64,000 nucleotides of DNA from Mucilaginibacter paludis DSM 18603 (GTDB taxonomy: Bacteria > Bacteroidota > Bacteroidia > Sphingobacteriales > Sphingobacteriaceae): positions 8,296,877 to 8,360,876 of the forward strand of contig NZ_CM001403.1 of assembly GCF_000166195.2 (NCBI RefSeq), in the 5' to 3' direction. The notes below the pieces were generated by a model. That model did not search any database and was not told the DNA's origin. It worked only from the letters and a program-made list of their open reading frames with translations. Shown one piece after another: positions 36,177 through 46,200 of this stretch. Positions within the stretch are counted from its first letter, which is position 1, and every line of letters begins with the position of its first letter. The translations under genes and the position numbers were made by a program.

Positions 36177-39100
36177 TTAAAAGTTTGCGGTTAAACCAAA
36201 TGAAAGCGTGCGGGCCAATGGATAAGAACCCCAGTCGGACGACGAGTTATCCTGGGTTGCGGCTTCAGGAGAGTACCCCGGATAGTATGAATCCCATAGG
36301 TATACGTTATCGCATGATGCGTAAACCCTTAATCGCTTAAACGCCTTTTTTAATACAGGCAGGTTATAGCCCAAAGCTATATTTTTAAGCCTCAGGTAAC
36401 TGGCACTGTACATCCAGTTGGTATCGTACTGGCTGGTTACGGCCGAGAAAAAAGCAGGCACTTTGCCATTGCCAGGTTCAGCCTCAGACCAGTAGGCATC
36501 CTTTAACCAGCTTTGCATATAATTATAACGGGTATCGTTAGTTGCCCTGTTCCATCCCCGCGAACCTATAGAGAGCAGATCGCCGCCCACCCGGCCCTGT
36601 ATTAATATAGTCAGGTCCCAGTTTTTATAAGTAAAAGTATTGGTGATACCAAAATCGAAGTCAGGTTGATAGTTCCCTGCTACCACATAATCATTGGCAT
36701 CAATTTTACCATCGGCAACAGCATCCAGGTATTTGGTGTCACCAGGCTTTTGGCCCGAATAAATTGGAACTTTGGCTACGTAGTTTCCGGATGCATCTTT
36801 AGTAAAATCGCTTTCGCGTAATACCCCAATAGCCTTAAGCAGGTAATAAGAGTTGATAGGCGAACCTACCCGCTGAATGATGGTGTTGCCCTGCCCTATT
36901 TTGATATCAGCATTGTTGTTGGTTAACCCGGTGATCTTATTCCGGTTAATTGAAATATTTAAAGAGGTGTTCCATTTAAAGGATTTTTTAGCAATGTTTA
37001 CTGTGTTTAACTCAACCTCAAAACCTTTGTTATCCATGCTGCCCACGTTATCATACATATTGGCAAAGCCTGTTGTTAACGATACAGGAGCATTCAATAA
37101 TAAGTCGGTTGTTTTTTTGTAATAGGCATCGAGCGATAAGCTTATCCTGTCGCGCAATAAACCGATATCCAAACCCAGGTTATAACTATCTGTTTTTTCC
37201 CAGCGAAGCCTGGAGTTTGATATGTTGCCCACAACAAATCCGTTGGTTATTGCCTGCGCATCACCGGTAGGATAATTTAAGGCTACCATGTTTGATACGT
37301 AGCTTGAAGCTACAATACGGTCGTTACCTGCGCGGCCCCAGCTTGCCCTCAGTTTAGTAGTACCCATCCAGTCAATCTTTTTCAGGAAATCTTCCTCACT
37401 CAACACCCACCCTGCGGAAACCGATGGGAATAAACCCCAACGGTTATTAGGCCCAAATATGGAGGAACCATCCGTTCTTAACGAGGCGGAAAAGAGGTAC
37501 TTGTTTTTGTAGCTGTATTGTACCCTGCCGAAGTATGATATAATCGCCTTATTTGTTGCATAAATACTGTTGTAATTGGTTGTTGTGCCCCTTGTAACAT
37601 CAAAAATATAAGTTTTGTCATTCGGGAAACCTGTTTGGCCCTGATCAGTAGTTTCGTCTTTATTGGTTTCCTGCGTAGCACCTAATAAAGCAGTGAAAGA
37701 ATTATTTCCAAAATCCTTTTTATAATTGATAGTACCCTGGTATAGCAAATTGTTTGCTATCGTGGTGGTTTTGCGGGACGACGAAAGTTGGCCCGGAGTT
37801 GCCGAATCCCAGGTACCCTGTATCCAGGTTGGGCTATAGGTACGATTGGTATTACCACGGTAGTTCCAGCCAATTAACGCATTTACATCTAAACCTTTAA
37901 TAATATTAACAGTGGTATTAAAGGCAGAATTTAGACGCACATCCTGGTTAATACGGTCATTATATACAGCCTGAACATAAGGGCTTACGTTGTTTGCGCC
38001 CGGCCCCCAGCCATCGTAGTATTTATAAGGCGAAGCGCCGGCCATGTTACCGCTTCCGGCTAAAACCCATCCCGGGAAACTTAAACCGCGGGATACGGCA
38101 TTATCTTTACCGTCAACGTTGGTACCGTTGATGGTTCCCACTGAAGGTGCCAGGATGAGACCAATTTTAACGCGCTCACTCATTTTAGCTTCCAAGTTTG
38201 CCCTAAAGGAGTAACGGGTATAAGATGAGCCGACCACAATACCATTTTGGTTATAGGCACCTCCGGATATAGCGTAATTCAACACATCATTAGCACCTGA
38301 TGCGCTAACCTGCAAATCGTTTACCGGTGCAGAGCGCAGCAACTGATCCTGCCAGTCAATAGGTTCAATTGCGCTCGTTCCCCAATACGGATCGTAAATA
38401 CCATAAGTAGCGCGGATGCCCAATAAATCATTACGGGTAGTATAGGTTTTTCCATCGGTACGGTTTGCGTAAGCAATCCTATCGGCCTGACTAACATTTG
38501 CGCTCTGGCCGGTTTTAGTTACCCATTGCCTGTCGAGCCATTTTTTATTAAACTCGATCCATTCGTCGGATGTCATTACCTGCACCTTTCTCTCGGCGGT
38601 AGCCAAAGCGGTGTAAGCTGACACCGAGAATGCAGGTTGCCCGGTTTTTCCACGTTTGGTGGTCACTAAAATAACACCGTTAGAACCACGTGAACCGTAA
38701 ATAGCAGCCGAAGAAGCATCCTTTAAAACATCGATTGATGCAATATCGGACGGGTTAATGCCCGAAAGGTTATCCAGTGGAACACCATCAACAATATATA
38801 AAGGGGTTGAACTACCACTTAAAGATGCGGCTCCACGCACATTGATCTGGATATCGCTACCCGGTGCCCCGGAAGTTGAACGGACAGCAACACCGGCTAT
38901 TTGGCCTTGTAAGGCTTGCTCAACCCTTGTTATCGGCCTTTCATTTATCTGGGCATCAGTTATTTTGGCAATAGCGCCCGTAACCGCAACTCTTTTTTGC
39001 GTGCCGTAACCAACTACAACAACCTCGTTCAGTTTGCTGGCATTATCAGCCAGTACTACCTTTATGGTTGCCCTGCCATTAACAGGTACCTCCTGGGTTG

Positions 39101-39722
39101 CAAAACCAATGTAACTGAACACCAATATAGCATTGGCGCCTTGTGTTTTTATTTTAAACTTACCATCCAGATCGGTAACCGCGCCATTGCTGGTGTTCTT
39201 CTCTTTGATGCTCACACCGGGCAGCGGTAAATTATCCGGCCCTAAAACGGTTCCGCCAACTTCAAATACAGGTAAAGTTTTTGTGGTTGTATTTGTCTTT
39301 GAATCTGCCGGAAGCGCGTCCTTTTTTACTATCAGGATACTATTATCCATTTGTTTATAAGTGAGCGAGGTATTTTCCAGAATTAAATTCAGTATTTCAT
39401 CTACCGACCGCTCCTTAACCGGAATGCTAACAGGGTTAATTTTGTCAACTTCCTCATTATGGTAAATAAAATGGAATGCAGTAACCTTTTCCAGCTTTTT
39501 TAGTGCCGAAACTACAGACTGATGCTTCAGTTCAAAACTGACCTGAACATCGCTTGTTTTTTGCGCCCGTGCATGTGATGCCAACAATAGCTGTGATGTT
39601 GTTGCCAAAAAAAGCCCGGCTAATAAACCTATCCGCATAAGCCGATGTATTAAATTTAAATTAAATTTTGGAGGCGGAGCATAGAACTCCCTGTTTTCTG
39701 TTGGTTTTTCAGAAAAAATCAT
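36177..39722 (-). CDS. SusC/RagA receptor with STN signalling domain, 1181 aa
   Basis: After an N-terminal extension and signal peptide, an STN domain (about 55-115; FELKHQSVVSALKKLEKVTAF, SVDEILNLIL) marks a transducing receptor that signals to FecR. Then come a carboxypeptidase-regulatory-like domain (about 150-225; FSYIGFATQEV), a plug (about 235-355; VVVGYGTQKRVAVTGAI, LQGQIAGVAVRSTSGAPGS, PLYIVDGVPLDN, IDVLKDASSAAIYGSRGSNGV) and a barrel ending in Phe (LSFGLTANF). It imports the ligand delivered by the SusD encoded downstream. Ligand occupancy should release the ECF sigma factor through the FecR protein encoded 170 bases upstream, a complete cell-surface signalling set. Confidence 0.97.
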   Translation of the reverse strand: MIFSEKPTENREFYAPPPKFNLNLIHRLMRIGLLAGLFLATTSQLLLASHARAQKTSDVQVSFELKHQSVVSALKKLEKVTAFHFIYHNEEVDKINPVSIPVKERSVDEILNLILENTSLTYKQMDNSILIVKKDALPADSKTNTTTKTLPVFEVGGTVLGPDNLPLPGVSIKEKNTSNGAVTDLDGKFKIKTQGANAILVFSYIGFATQEVPVNGRATIKVVLADNASKLNEVVVVGYGTQKRVAVTGAIAKITDAQINERPITRVEQALQGQIAGVAVRSTSGAPGSDIQINVRGAASLSGSSTPLYIVDGVPLDNLSGINPSDIASIDVLKDASSAAIYGSRGSNGVILVTTKRGKTGQPAFSVSAYTALATAERKVQVMTSDEWIEFNKKWLDRQWVTKTGQSANVSQADRIAYANRTDGKTYTTRNDLLGIRATYGIYDPYWGTSAIEPIDWQDQLLRSAPVNDLQVSASGANDVLNYAISGGAYNQNGIVVGSSYTRYSFRANLEAKMSERVKIGLILAPSVGTINGTNVDGKDNAVSRGLSFPGWVLAGSGNMAGASPYKYYDGWGPGANNVSPYVQAVYNDRINQDVRLNSAFNTTVNIIKGLDVNALIGWNYRGNTNRTYSPTWIQGTWDSATPGQLSSSRKTTTIANNLLYQGTINYKKDFGNNSFTALLGATQETNKDETTDQGQTGFPNDKTYIFDVTRGTTTNYNSIYATNKAIISYFGRVQYSYKNKYLFSASLRTDGSSIFGPNNRWGLFPSVSAGWVLSEEDFLKKIDWMGTTKLRASWGRAGNDRIVASSYVSNMVALNYPTGDAQAITNGFVVGNISNSRLRWEKTDSYNLGLDIGLLRDRISLSLDAYYKKTTDLLLNAPVSLTTGFANMYDNVGSMDNKGFEVELNTVNIAKKSFKWNTSLNISINRNKITGLTNNNADIKIGQGNTIIQRVGSPINSYYLLKAIGVLRESDFTKDASGNYVAKVPIYSGQKPGDTKYLDAVADGKIDANDYVVAGNYQPDFDFGITNTFTYKNWDLTILIQGRVGGDLLSIGSRGWNRATNDTRYNYMQSWLKDAYWSEAEPGNGKVPAFFSAVTSQYDTNWMYSASYLRLKNIALGYNLPVLKKAFKRLRVYASCDNVYLWDSYYPGYSPEAATQDNSSSDWGSYPLARTLSFGLTANF

Positions 39723-39807
39723 AATTTTGATTGGTTTTAATTGGTTCTCAAATAATTAATTGAAACATGCCTGCCTACGGTTGGCGCCGGAAACAGGCTT
39801 ACAAACT

Positions 39808-39831
39808 ATCTCCCTGCTGATACAGGGAGAT
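39808..39831. repeat. Hairpin between FecR and SusC genes
   Basis: Arms ATCTCCCTG (39808-39816) and CAGGGAGAT (39823-39831) form a perfect 9-bp stem with a 6-base loop. A run of seven T follows on the plus strand, opposite to the gene direction, so on the operon transcript an A-run precedes the stem. It is therefore not a normal terminator for the operon. It may protect the 5' end of SusC mRNA or stop antisense transcription. Confidence 0.5.
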
Positions 39832-39892
39832 TTTTTTAATTACTACAGGTAAACTTTTTTCATTATATCATTGATATTGGTTGGCTTTAAAT

Positions 39893-40891
39893 TTAGCAGC
39901 CCGGGCCGCTGATGATAACTTCGTGGTCGGGCTTAATTAAATATGTAGCATTGTTAAAAGAGCACAGCACTTTCAATATTTGCTGTAAACTTTCGTGATG
40001 CGTAAAGGCACCTGTTAAAGTACAGTGCCTGATGTGTTCGTTATCAAAATCTATTTTGGTATTAAACCGGTTTTCAAGTGTCTTCATGGCAGCAGCCATC
40101 GTTACATCATCAAAAAACAGATCGTCTGATTGCCACTGAATAACCTGGCCGGCATTCACAACAAGTTGTTTAGACACTAAGCTTTTTGTATTGACACTGA
40201 TTTGTTGGTTACGGACCAACGTACCCAAAACTTTATGCTGGTCGCTTACCGAAACCTTACCCCTGGTAACTGTAACCGCTATATTGTTTTTAATACTATT
40301 GGCGTTAATGTTAAAAGCTGTTCCTAAAACAGTAACTGTTAGCTTACCAACATGAACCAAAAATGGTTTATGGCCATCATGTTTCACATCAAAATAACCT
40401 TCACCAACTAATGTAACCTCTCGGGTTAAACCATTAAAAGCTTCGGGGTATTCAATACGACTGTTTTTATTAAGTGTTACCGTGGTTCCATCACTCAAGC
40501 GGATCAGCTGATGATCGTTAACGGGCTTGGAATATGTTATTTTAATATCACCGGCCGCTTGTGTATAATGGCTTAGAAACAGAAAACTAAGCCCCGCGAC
40601 AAGTAAAACAGATGCCGCCAGCCAAAGCAAAGCCGGTAGGTTTTTAGCTGAAACTATTGTTCTTGCTGAGGAAGCTTCGGTACCTGCAATAGTTTTTTTA
40701 AGAATCTTCCGCGCTTTTATTGGGGATAGTTGCTCATCTGGCAAATGCTCCCCCGCGTTATATAGTAACTGATTTAATAACGCATCATTATCGCGGTCAT
40801 TAATGTACATCATCAACTCCTGGTACTCCGCCGGAGTGCAGGTTTTGTCAATATATTTTTGAAATAGATAGCTCAGCCGAAAATTTTCCAT
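39893..40891 (-). CDS. FecR-family anti-sigma factor, 332 aa
   Basis: A short cytoplasmic N-terminus (about 1-85; FQKYIDKTCTPAEYQEL) is followed by one membrane helix (about 88-110), a periplasmic FecR domain (about 125-225; KPVNDHQLIRLSDGTTVTLNKNSRIEYPEAF, EGYFDVKHDGHKPFLVHVG, VLGTAFNI) and a C-terminal DUF4974-like domain (about 265-330). It holds the sigma factor encoded 112 bases upstream and senses the STN domain of the SusC encoded downstream. All parts of the family are present and the length is usual. Confidence 0.96.
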   Translation of the reverse strand: MENFRLSYLFQKYIDKTCTPAEYQELMMYINDRDNDALLNQLLYNAGEHLPDEQLSPIKARKILKKTIAGTEASSARTIVSAKNLPALLWLAASVLLVAGLSFLFLSHYTQAAGDIKITYSKPVNDHQLIRLSDGTTVTLNKNSRIEYPEAFNGLTREVTLVGEGYFDVKHDGHKPFLVHVGKLTVTVLGTAFNINANSIKNNIAVTVTRGKVSVSDQHKVLGTLVRNQQISVNTKSLVSKQLVVNAGQVIQWQSDDLFFDDVTMAAAMKTLENRFNTKIDFDNEHIRHCTLTGAFTHHESLQQILKVLCSFNNATYLIKPDHEVIISGPGC

Positions 40892-41003
40892 TTAGGTATT
40901 GGTGGTCATTTTACTGCAGAAACTACAGTAGTGCAATTAACCTTATATTGATGATGATGATCGGCAGCAGAAAAGGGAGTAGTTGTAAATGATAAAAAAG
41001 CAA

Positions 41004-41609
41004 TTATTTTTCAAATAGCTGATTTACAATTAAGAAAAATAAAAAGCTGGTGTTTGAGAGTACTATCTCGCGTACGGTTTTTACTGCCTGCCTCAGGTGC
41101 ACCTTAACGGTGAGCCTCGAAATACTCAGTTGGTTGGCTACCTCCTGGTGTTTCATTCCTTCCATATGGCACATATGGTAAACTAATTTCTGTTGTGATG
41201 GCAAGGTAGCTATGGCTTTATCCAAAATCATCTTGGCATCCTTATAATTAATGTAGTTTTCGGTTTGTTTGTCAAGCTCGGTCCAATCCAGATTTTTAAC
41301 CGCATTGCAATGGGTTTCGAGCGCTATTTTTTTGAGTGCTTGCAAAGCCTGATTACGCGTCATGGTAAAAATATACCCGCCGATATTTTCAATTCCCGGC
41401 AAACTTGCCTTGTTGATCCAGATTTTCATGAAAACGTCTTGCACTATTTCTTCGGCAACAAACTCCGACTGGCAAATTTTCATCGCGTAGCTGTAAACCT
41501 TATTGTAGCAATTTTTAAATAACGAAGTAAAAGCCTTATGGTTACCTTCCGCTATTTTAGCTACCAATGATTTCTCATTTTCAATTTCAATATTCCACAC
41601 GCTACTCAC
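41004..41609 (-). CDS. ECF RNA polymerase sigma-70 factor, 201 aa
   Basis: Region sigma-2 (about 15-85; FTSLFKNCYNKVYSYAMKI, AEEIVQDVFMKIW) and sigma-4 (about 125-185; ATLPSQQKLVYHMCHMEGMKHQEVANQLSISRLTVKVHL) are clear. The last 15 residues are hydrophobic (SFLFFLIVNQLF), a tail often seen in this Bacteroidota subfamily; its role is unclear. It should drive transcription of the FecR/SusC/SusD genes on receipt of the ligand signal. The genes run sigma, FecR, SusC, SusD, the standard order. Confidence 0.95.
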   Translation of the reverse strand: MSSVWNIEIENEKSLVAKIAEGNHKAFTSLFKNCYNKVYSYAMKICQSEFVAEEIVQDVFMKIWINKASLPGIENIGGYIFTMTRNQALQALKKIALETHCNAVKNLDWTELDKQTENYINYKDAKMILDKAIATLPSQQKLVYHMCHMEGMKHQEVANQLSISRLTVKVHLRQAVKTVREIVLSNTSFLFFLIVNQLFEK

Positions 41610-41683
41610 AATGGCTAATACTATTCACAGTCAATAATAATGCCGAAATTTCAACAATTCAATATTTCCGCTTTAAGTACCTC

Positions 41684-41691
41684 CAAATATA
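41684..41691 (-). promoter_or_regulatory. Possible -7 box for the sigma factor gene
   Basis: On the minus strand this reads TATATTTG, a perfect TAnnTTTG match, about 75 bases upstream of the sigma factor ATG at 41609. No clear TTG-type -33 element is seen. Confidence 0.4.
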
Positions 41692-42077
41692 AGATTAATA
41701 TAATTTAACTATTAAGATAATTTTTAATTGGCACCGAAAACGTCATGTTCGGAAATTGAATGTTAACATAAAAGTATAAGATACCATTTTAACGCGCATC
41801 CTGCTCCATCCTGTGTGTTGCTAATTTGCCGCAGTATTCCTTACATATCAATCTAAAACAACCCCCGGCTAAAATAAACAGCCGTAGCTAAAGCTTTAAC
41901 TAACCTCTGATAACTTTTTTAACTTTATAAAAACACAATGCCGCAAAAGCTGTTTAATGCTGATAATTTAGACAGTTTAATACACAGAATTTTAATGAAG
42001 AACAGCTATCAGCTGCAGCTAAATATAACTAAACGAAAAGCCGCTTTCTGTGAGTTAGCTTATTTTTTCATCATAAT

Positions 42078-42085
42078 TAATTTTG
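42078..42085 (+). promoter_or_regulatory. Possible -7 box for the signalling operon
   Basis: TAATTTTG matches TAnnTTTG and lies 38 bases before the ATG at 42124, a normal leader length for this phylum. The -33 element is not obvious. Confidence 0.45.
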
Positions 42086-42123
42086 TTCTATTATATTAGC
42101 TTTTCATTCTACCAAATGGATAA

Positions 42124-43242
42124 ATGATGATCCTGATCGTTGACGATAAATCAGAAAATTTAATAGCATTAAGCAAAACACTTGAAAGCCGTGGCTTCCA
42201 GATCGATACTGCAATTTCAGGCGAAGAAGCATTAAAAAAAGTATTAAAACATCCTTATGATCTGATTATACTTGACGTGCAAATGCCTGGCATGGACGGT
42301 TTTGAGGTTGCCGAAGCAATTGGCGGCTACAGTAAAACCGCCGACATCCCTATTATCTTTTTATCGGCCGTAAACGTAAGCAAAGAGTTTATTACCAAAG
42401 GGTACGCCTCGGGCGGAAGGGATTATCTTGTTAAACCCTTCGATACGGACATCCTGGTGTTAAAGATCAAAACATTCATTAAACTAAACCAGGTACAGCA
42501 ATCCCTGCAAACCGAAATTGAGCAACGTAAGCTGGCCGAATCTAAAAAAGATGAATTTATCAGCATTGCCAGTCATGAGTTAAACACTCCACTCACTTCT
42601 GTAAAAGGCTATCTGCAATTAGCGGAAAATTCGCTCGGCAAGCAGCGGCTCGATCAAACCAAAATCTTCCTTGAGCGCTCAAAAAAGCAAGTTGATAAAC
42701 TCAATCACCTGGTAGCCGATTTATTGGATACCACCAAGATAGCATCCGGTAAAATAAAGTTCAACTATCAGCATTTTGAGCTCGAGCCTTTTATGCAAAA
42801 CGCTATAGAAAGTATCCGGCATTCATACCCCGGCAAACAAATTACCACTACAGGCGTGAGCTTATCAGGAATAAGTTTGTTAGGCGATGAAAACCGATTG
42901 GAACAGGTAATGCTTAATTACCTGAGTAACGCTATTAAATATGCCCCCGATAGTAACGAGGTAACTGTAGATGTTCAGCTTTTGCCCGACAAACATTTGC
43001 AAGTGAGCGTCATCGATCAAGGTATCGGCATATCCCACGAACGGCAACTGCAACTTTTTGAAAAGTTTTACCGCGTAGAAGAGAATGCCAACCGTTTTCA
43101 GGGCCTGGGCATGGGCCTGTACATTTGCGCCGAAATTATTAAGCGCCACCAGGGAACCTACGGCGTGCAGAGCGAAACGGGCAAAGGCTCAACCTTTTAT
43201 TTTAAGATTCCGATAAATCCGGTTATGGCCGATCTGAATTAA
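42124..43242 (+). CDS. Receiver-histidine kinase (REC-HisKA-HATPase), cytoplasmic, 372 aa
   Basis: The domain order is reversed from normal hybrid kinases. A receiver comes first (about 1-118; LIVDDKSENL, phospho-Asp in LIILDVQMPGMDGF near 52, IFLSA, DYLVKPF). A short coiled linker follows, then HisKA (FISIASHELNTPLTSVKGYL, His near 149) and HATPase (QVMLNYLSNAIKYAPDS, GLGMGLYICAEII). There is no membrane segment, so it works in the cytoplasm and is itself controlled by phosphorylation of its receiver, probably by the large hybrid kinase encoded 28 bases downstream. First gene of a five-gene operon. Confidence 0.94.
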   Translation: MMILIVDDKSENLIALSKTLESRGFQIDTAISGEEALKKVLKHPYDLIILDVQMPGMDGFEVAEAIGGYSKTADIPIIFLSAVNVSKEFITKGYASGGRDYLVKPFDTDILVLKIKTFIKLNQVQQSLQTEIEQRKLAESKKDEFISIASHELNTPLTSVKGYLQLAENSLGKQRLDQTKIFLERSKKQVDKLNHLVADLLDTTKIASGKIKFNYQHFELEPFMQNAIESIRHSYPGKQITTTGVSLSGISLLGDENRLEQVMLNYLSNAIKYAPDSNEVTVDVQLLPDKHLQVSVIDQGIGISHERQLQLFEKFYRVEENANRFQGLGMGLYICAEIIKRHQGTYGVQSETGKGSTFYFKIPINPVMADLN

Positions 43243-43270
43243 AAACACATCCCCCTATTTTATACACCGA

Positions 43271-46200
43271 ATGAGAACGACGCTCACACGAAACCTTCAA
43301 ATTGGCTTTGGCTTATCCCTTCTTTTGTTAATTATCAGCTCTGTTGCATCTTACGTAAGTATACAAAACTTATTGGAAAGTGCAGATCTGGTTGAGCATA
43401 GCACCAAAGTTGTACAGGGCCTTGAAAGCGTGATGTCGACCATGAAGGATGCCGAAACAGGGCAACGGGGATATCTGCTTACCGGCGAGGATGATTTTTT
43501 AGAACCCTATACCGGCGCCTATGGGCGGGCTTTGACTATGGTGAACCGTTTGCAGGATATGACAGGAGACAATCCGCAACAACAACTGAACATCAGCCAT
43601 ATTAAGGATATTATGTTAAAACGCCTCACGGCTCTGCAAAACATGCTCGAGAAAAAACGCTCGGGCAAAGCGGTAACCGTAGACGACCTGCGTTATGGCA
43701 AAATAGCCATGGACGCCCTGCGTAAAGAAGTTGACACTGCCGAGGCGGCCGAAAAGGCTTTGCTGAGTAGTCGGAACGGCACGTTAAAAAAATTCACATC
43801 ACTAACTCCCCTTATTATAGTTTTTGCAGCATTACTGGCCATGGGCGTTTCGATATTTTCATACATTAAGGTAACTGCGGATATGGCTGAAAGATTGCGC
43901 CTGCAACAAGAACTCCAGGATAAGGATGAAGAAGTTAGCAGGCGGATCAATATCATTCAACACATTGCAGAGCAAATATCAACAGGCGATTATACCATCA
44001 GGGTAGATGATCATGAAAAAGACAGTTTGGGCAGCCTTGCCTTGTCGTTGAATAAAATGGCCGAATCATTAGAATATTCCTTCAAACGGCTATCTGATAA
44101 CGAATGGATGCAAACCGGGATGAGCCAATTGAACGACCGCATGATTGGCGAGAAGGAACAATCAATGCTCACACACCAGATATTGCAATTTTTAGCAGCT
44201 TATACAGCAAGCCAGGTAGGCGCCTTATATTTATTGGAGGATAATGCGCTATGGCTGCAGAGCGGTTTTGCCTTAACAGATGCCAGCCCTAAGATAGCTC
44301 TGGGCGAAGGGTTAGTGGGCCAGGCTGCTTTAAACGATGAAGCGTACTGGCTAAAAGAGATTAAAAATGATTTTATTACCGTTAGCCATGCAACTGGTAG
44401 CATTAAGCCTCAGCATTTATTAGTTGTACCAATACACCACGAAAACCAGGTAACAGGTATTATTGAGCTGGCATCTATCCACAGCTATCCGGATAGAAAA
44501 CTTAAATTTTTGAAAGCCGTAGCCCCCAATATCGGCATTGCCATTCACGGAGCACAAAACCGTAAGCGGATGCAGGAGTTACTGGAAGAAACGCAGGCGC
44601 AGTCGGAAGAGTTACAGGCCCAGCATAGCGAGCTTGAAAATCTGAACACGGAACTGGAAGCCCACACCCAAAAACTGCAAACCTCCGAGGAGGAATTAAG
44701 GGTACAGCAGGAAGAGCTACAACAAACCAACCTTGAGCTGGAAGAGCGAAACCGGATGATTAATGCCCGAAACCAGGAAATTCAACAAAAGGCCGAAGAA
44801 CTGGAACAGAGCACCCGGTACAAAACAGAGTTTATGGCCAATATGTCGCATGAACTGCGCACGCCGCTTAACTCCATCTTACTGCTGTCGCGTTACCTGG
44901 CCGAAAATACCGAGCAGAACCTCAATCCCGACCAGGTAGAATCAGCAAGCGTAATTCTTAATTCGGGAAATGGCTTACTCAACCTGATTGACGAACTGCT
45001 GGACCTTTCGAAAATTGAGGCTGGCAAAATGGAACTTGAATATCAACAGGTGTCTGTAGAAGGTGTATTGAACGATATTAAATCCCTATTCGCTCCTATC
45101 GCCAAAGAAAAAAAACTCGATTTTATTATCAAAAACGAGCTGTCTGAGATAACGCAACTTGAAACAGACAGAATGCGATTGGAGCAAATTTTAAAGAACC
45201 TGCTCTCGAACGCACTTAAGTTTACCAGTAAGGGCCAGGTATCTTTAACACTCCGCCAACCTGAACTTACCGGTAATCTGCTTCAATTTGCAGTAACCGA
45301 TACGGGTATTGGTATTCCGCAGAATAAGCAGCAATTGGTATTCGACGCATTTCAACAGGCAGATGGTTCTACCAAACGCAAATTTGGCGGAACAGGACTG
45401 GGTCTTTCAATCAGTCGTGAACTGGCGCGCCTATTGGGCGGAGAAATCAGCCTAAGCAGCGAACCAGGTAAGGGTAGCGAATTTGTACTCACCATACCTA
45501 TGGACAGGCAAGCCATTGTACCCACTCAAAACCCGGCAACCCAACCCGAAAAGTTAAAAACCGATGATGAGCAGGAGCTCAAAATGACTGGTCGATATGT
45601 AGTTCCAGTTATTCCTGAAGCGGTTGAAGATGACCGCAACAACTTACAGCCCTATGATCAAGTAGTTTTGATTGTTGAGGACGATACAGCCTTTGGTAAG
45701 GCGCTTTTGGGCTTTACCCGCAAACGTGGATATAAAGGAATTGTAGCCGTAAGAGGAGATCATGGGATAGCGCTGGCTCAGCAATATCAACCTGTAGCCA
45801 TTTTGCTGGATATTCAGCTACCCGTAAAAGATGGATGGGAAGTGATGGAAGAATTGAAAAGTAACAGCGCTACGCGTCATATTCCCGTCCACATTATGTC
45901 ATCGATGGAGGTAAAACGGGAAAGCCGCATGAAAGGTGCCGTTGATTTTATCAATAAGCCTATAGCGATGGATCAAATGAAACAGATGTTTCAGAAGTTG
46001 GAGGAAGCGTGGAGCAAAAACCCTAAAAAAGTATTAATTGTTGAAGAAAATGCAAGGCACGCGCAAGCACTTTCTTACTTTCTTGAAACCTTCAAGGTGT
46101 CTTCCGCCATAGCGGGAAGTGTGAATGAAAGTGTTGACGCCTTGAAAAATAAAGAAGTAGACTGCGTAATTATGGATATGGGCATTCCGGATAAAAATGC

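Larger units (their letters stand above)
41610..42123. other. 514-base divergent promoter region
   Basis: No gene is visible. The region separates the minus-strand sigma factor gene from the plus-strand signalling operon. Both sides contain TAnnTTTG-type boxes, listed separately. The rest is AT-rich without a clear repeat. Confidence 0.55.
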
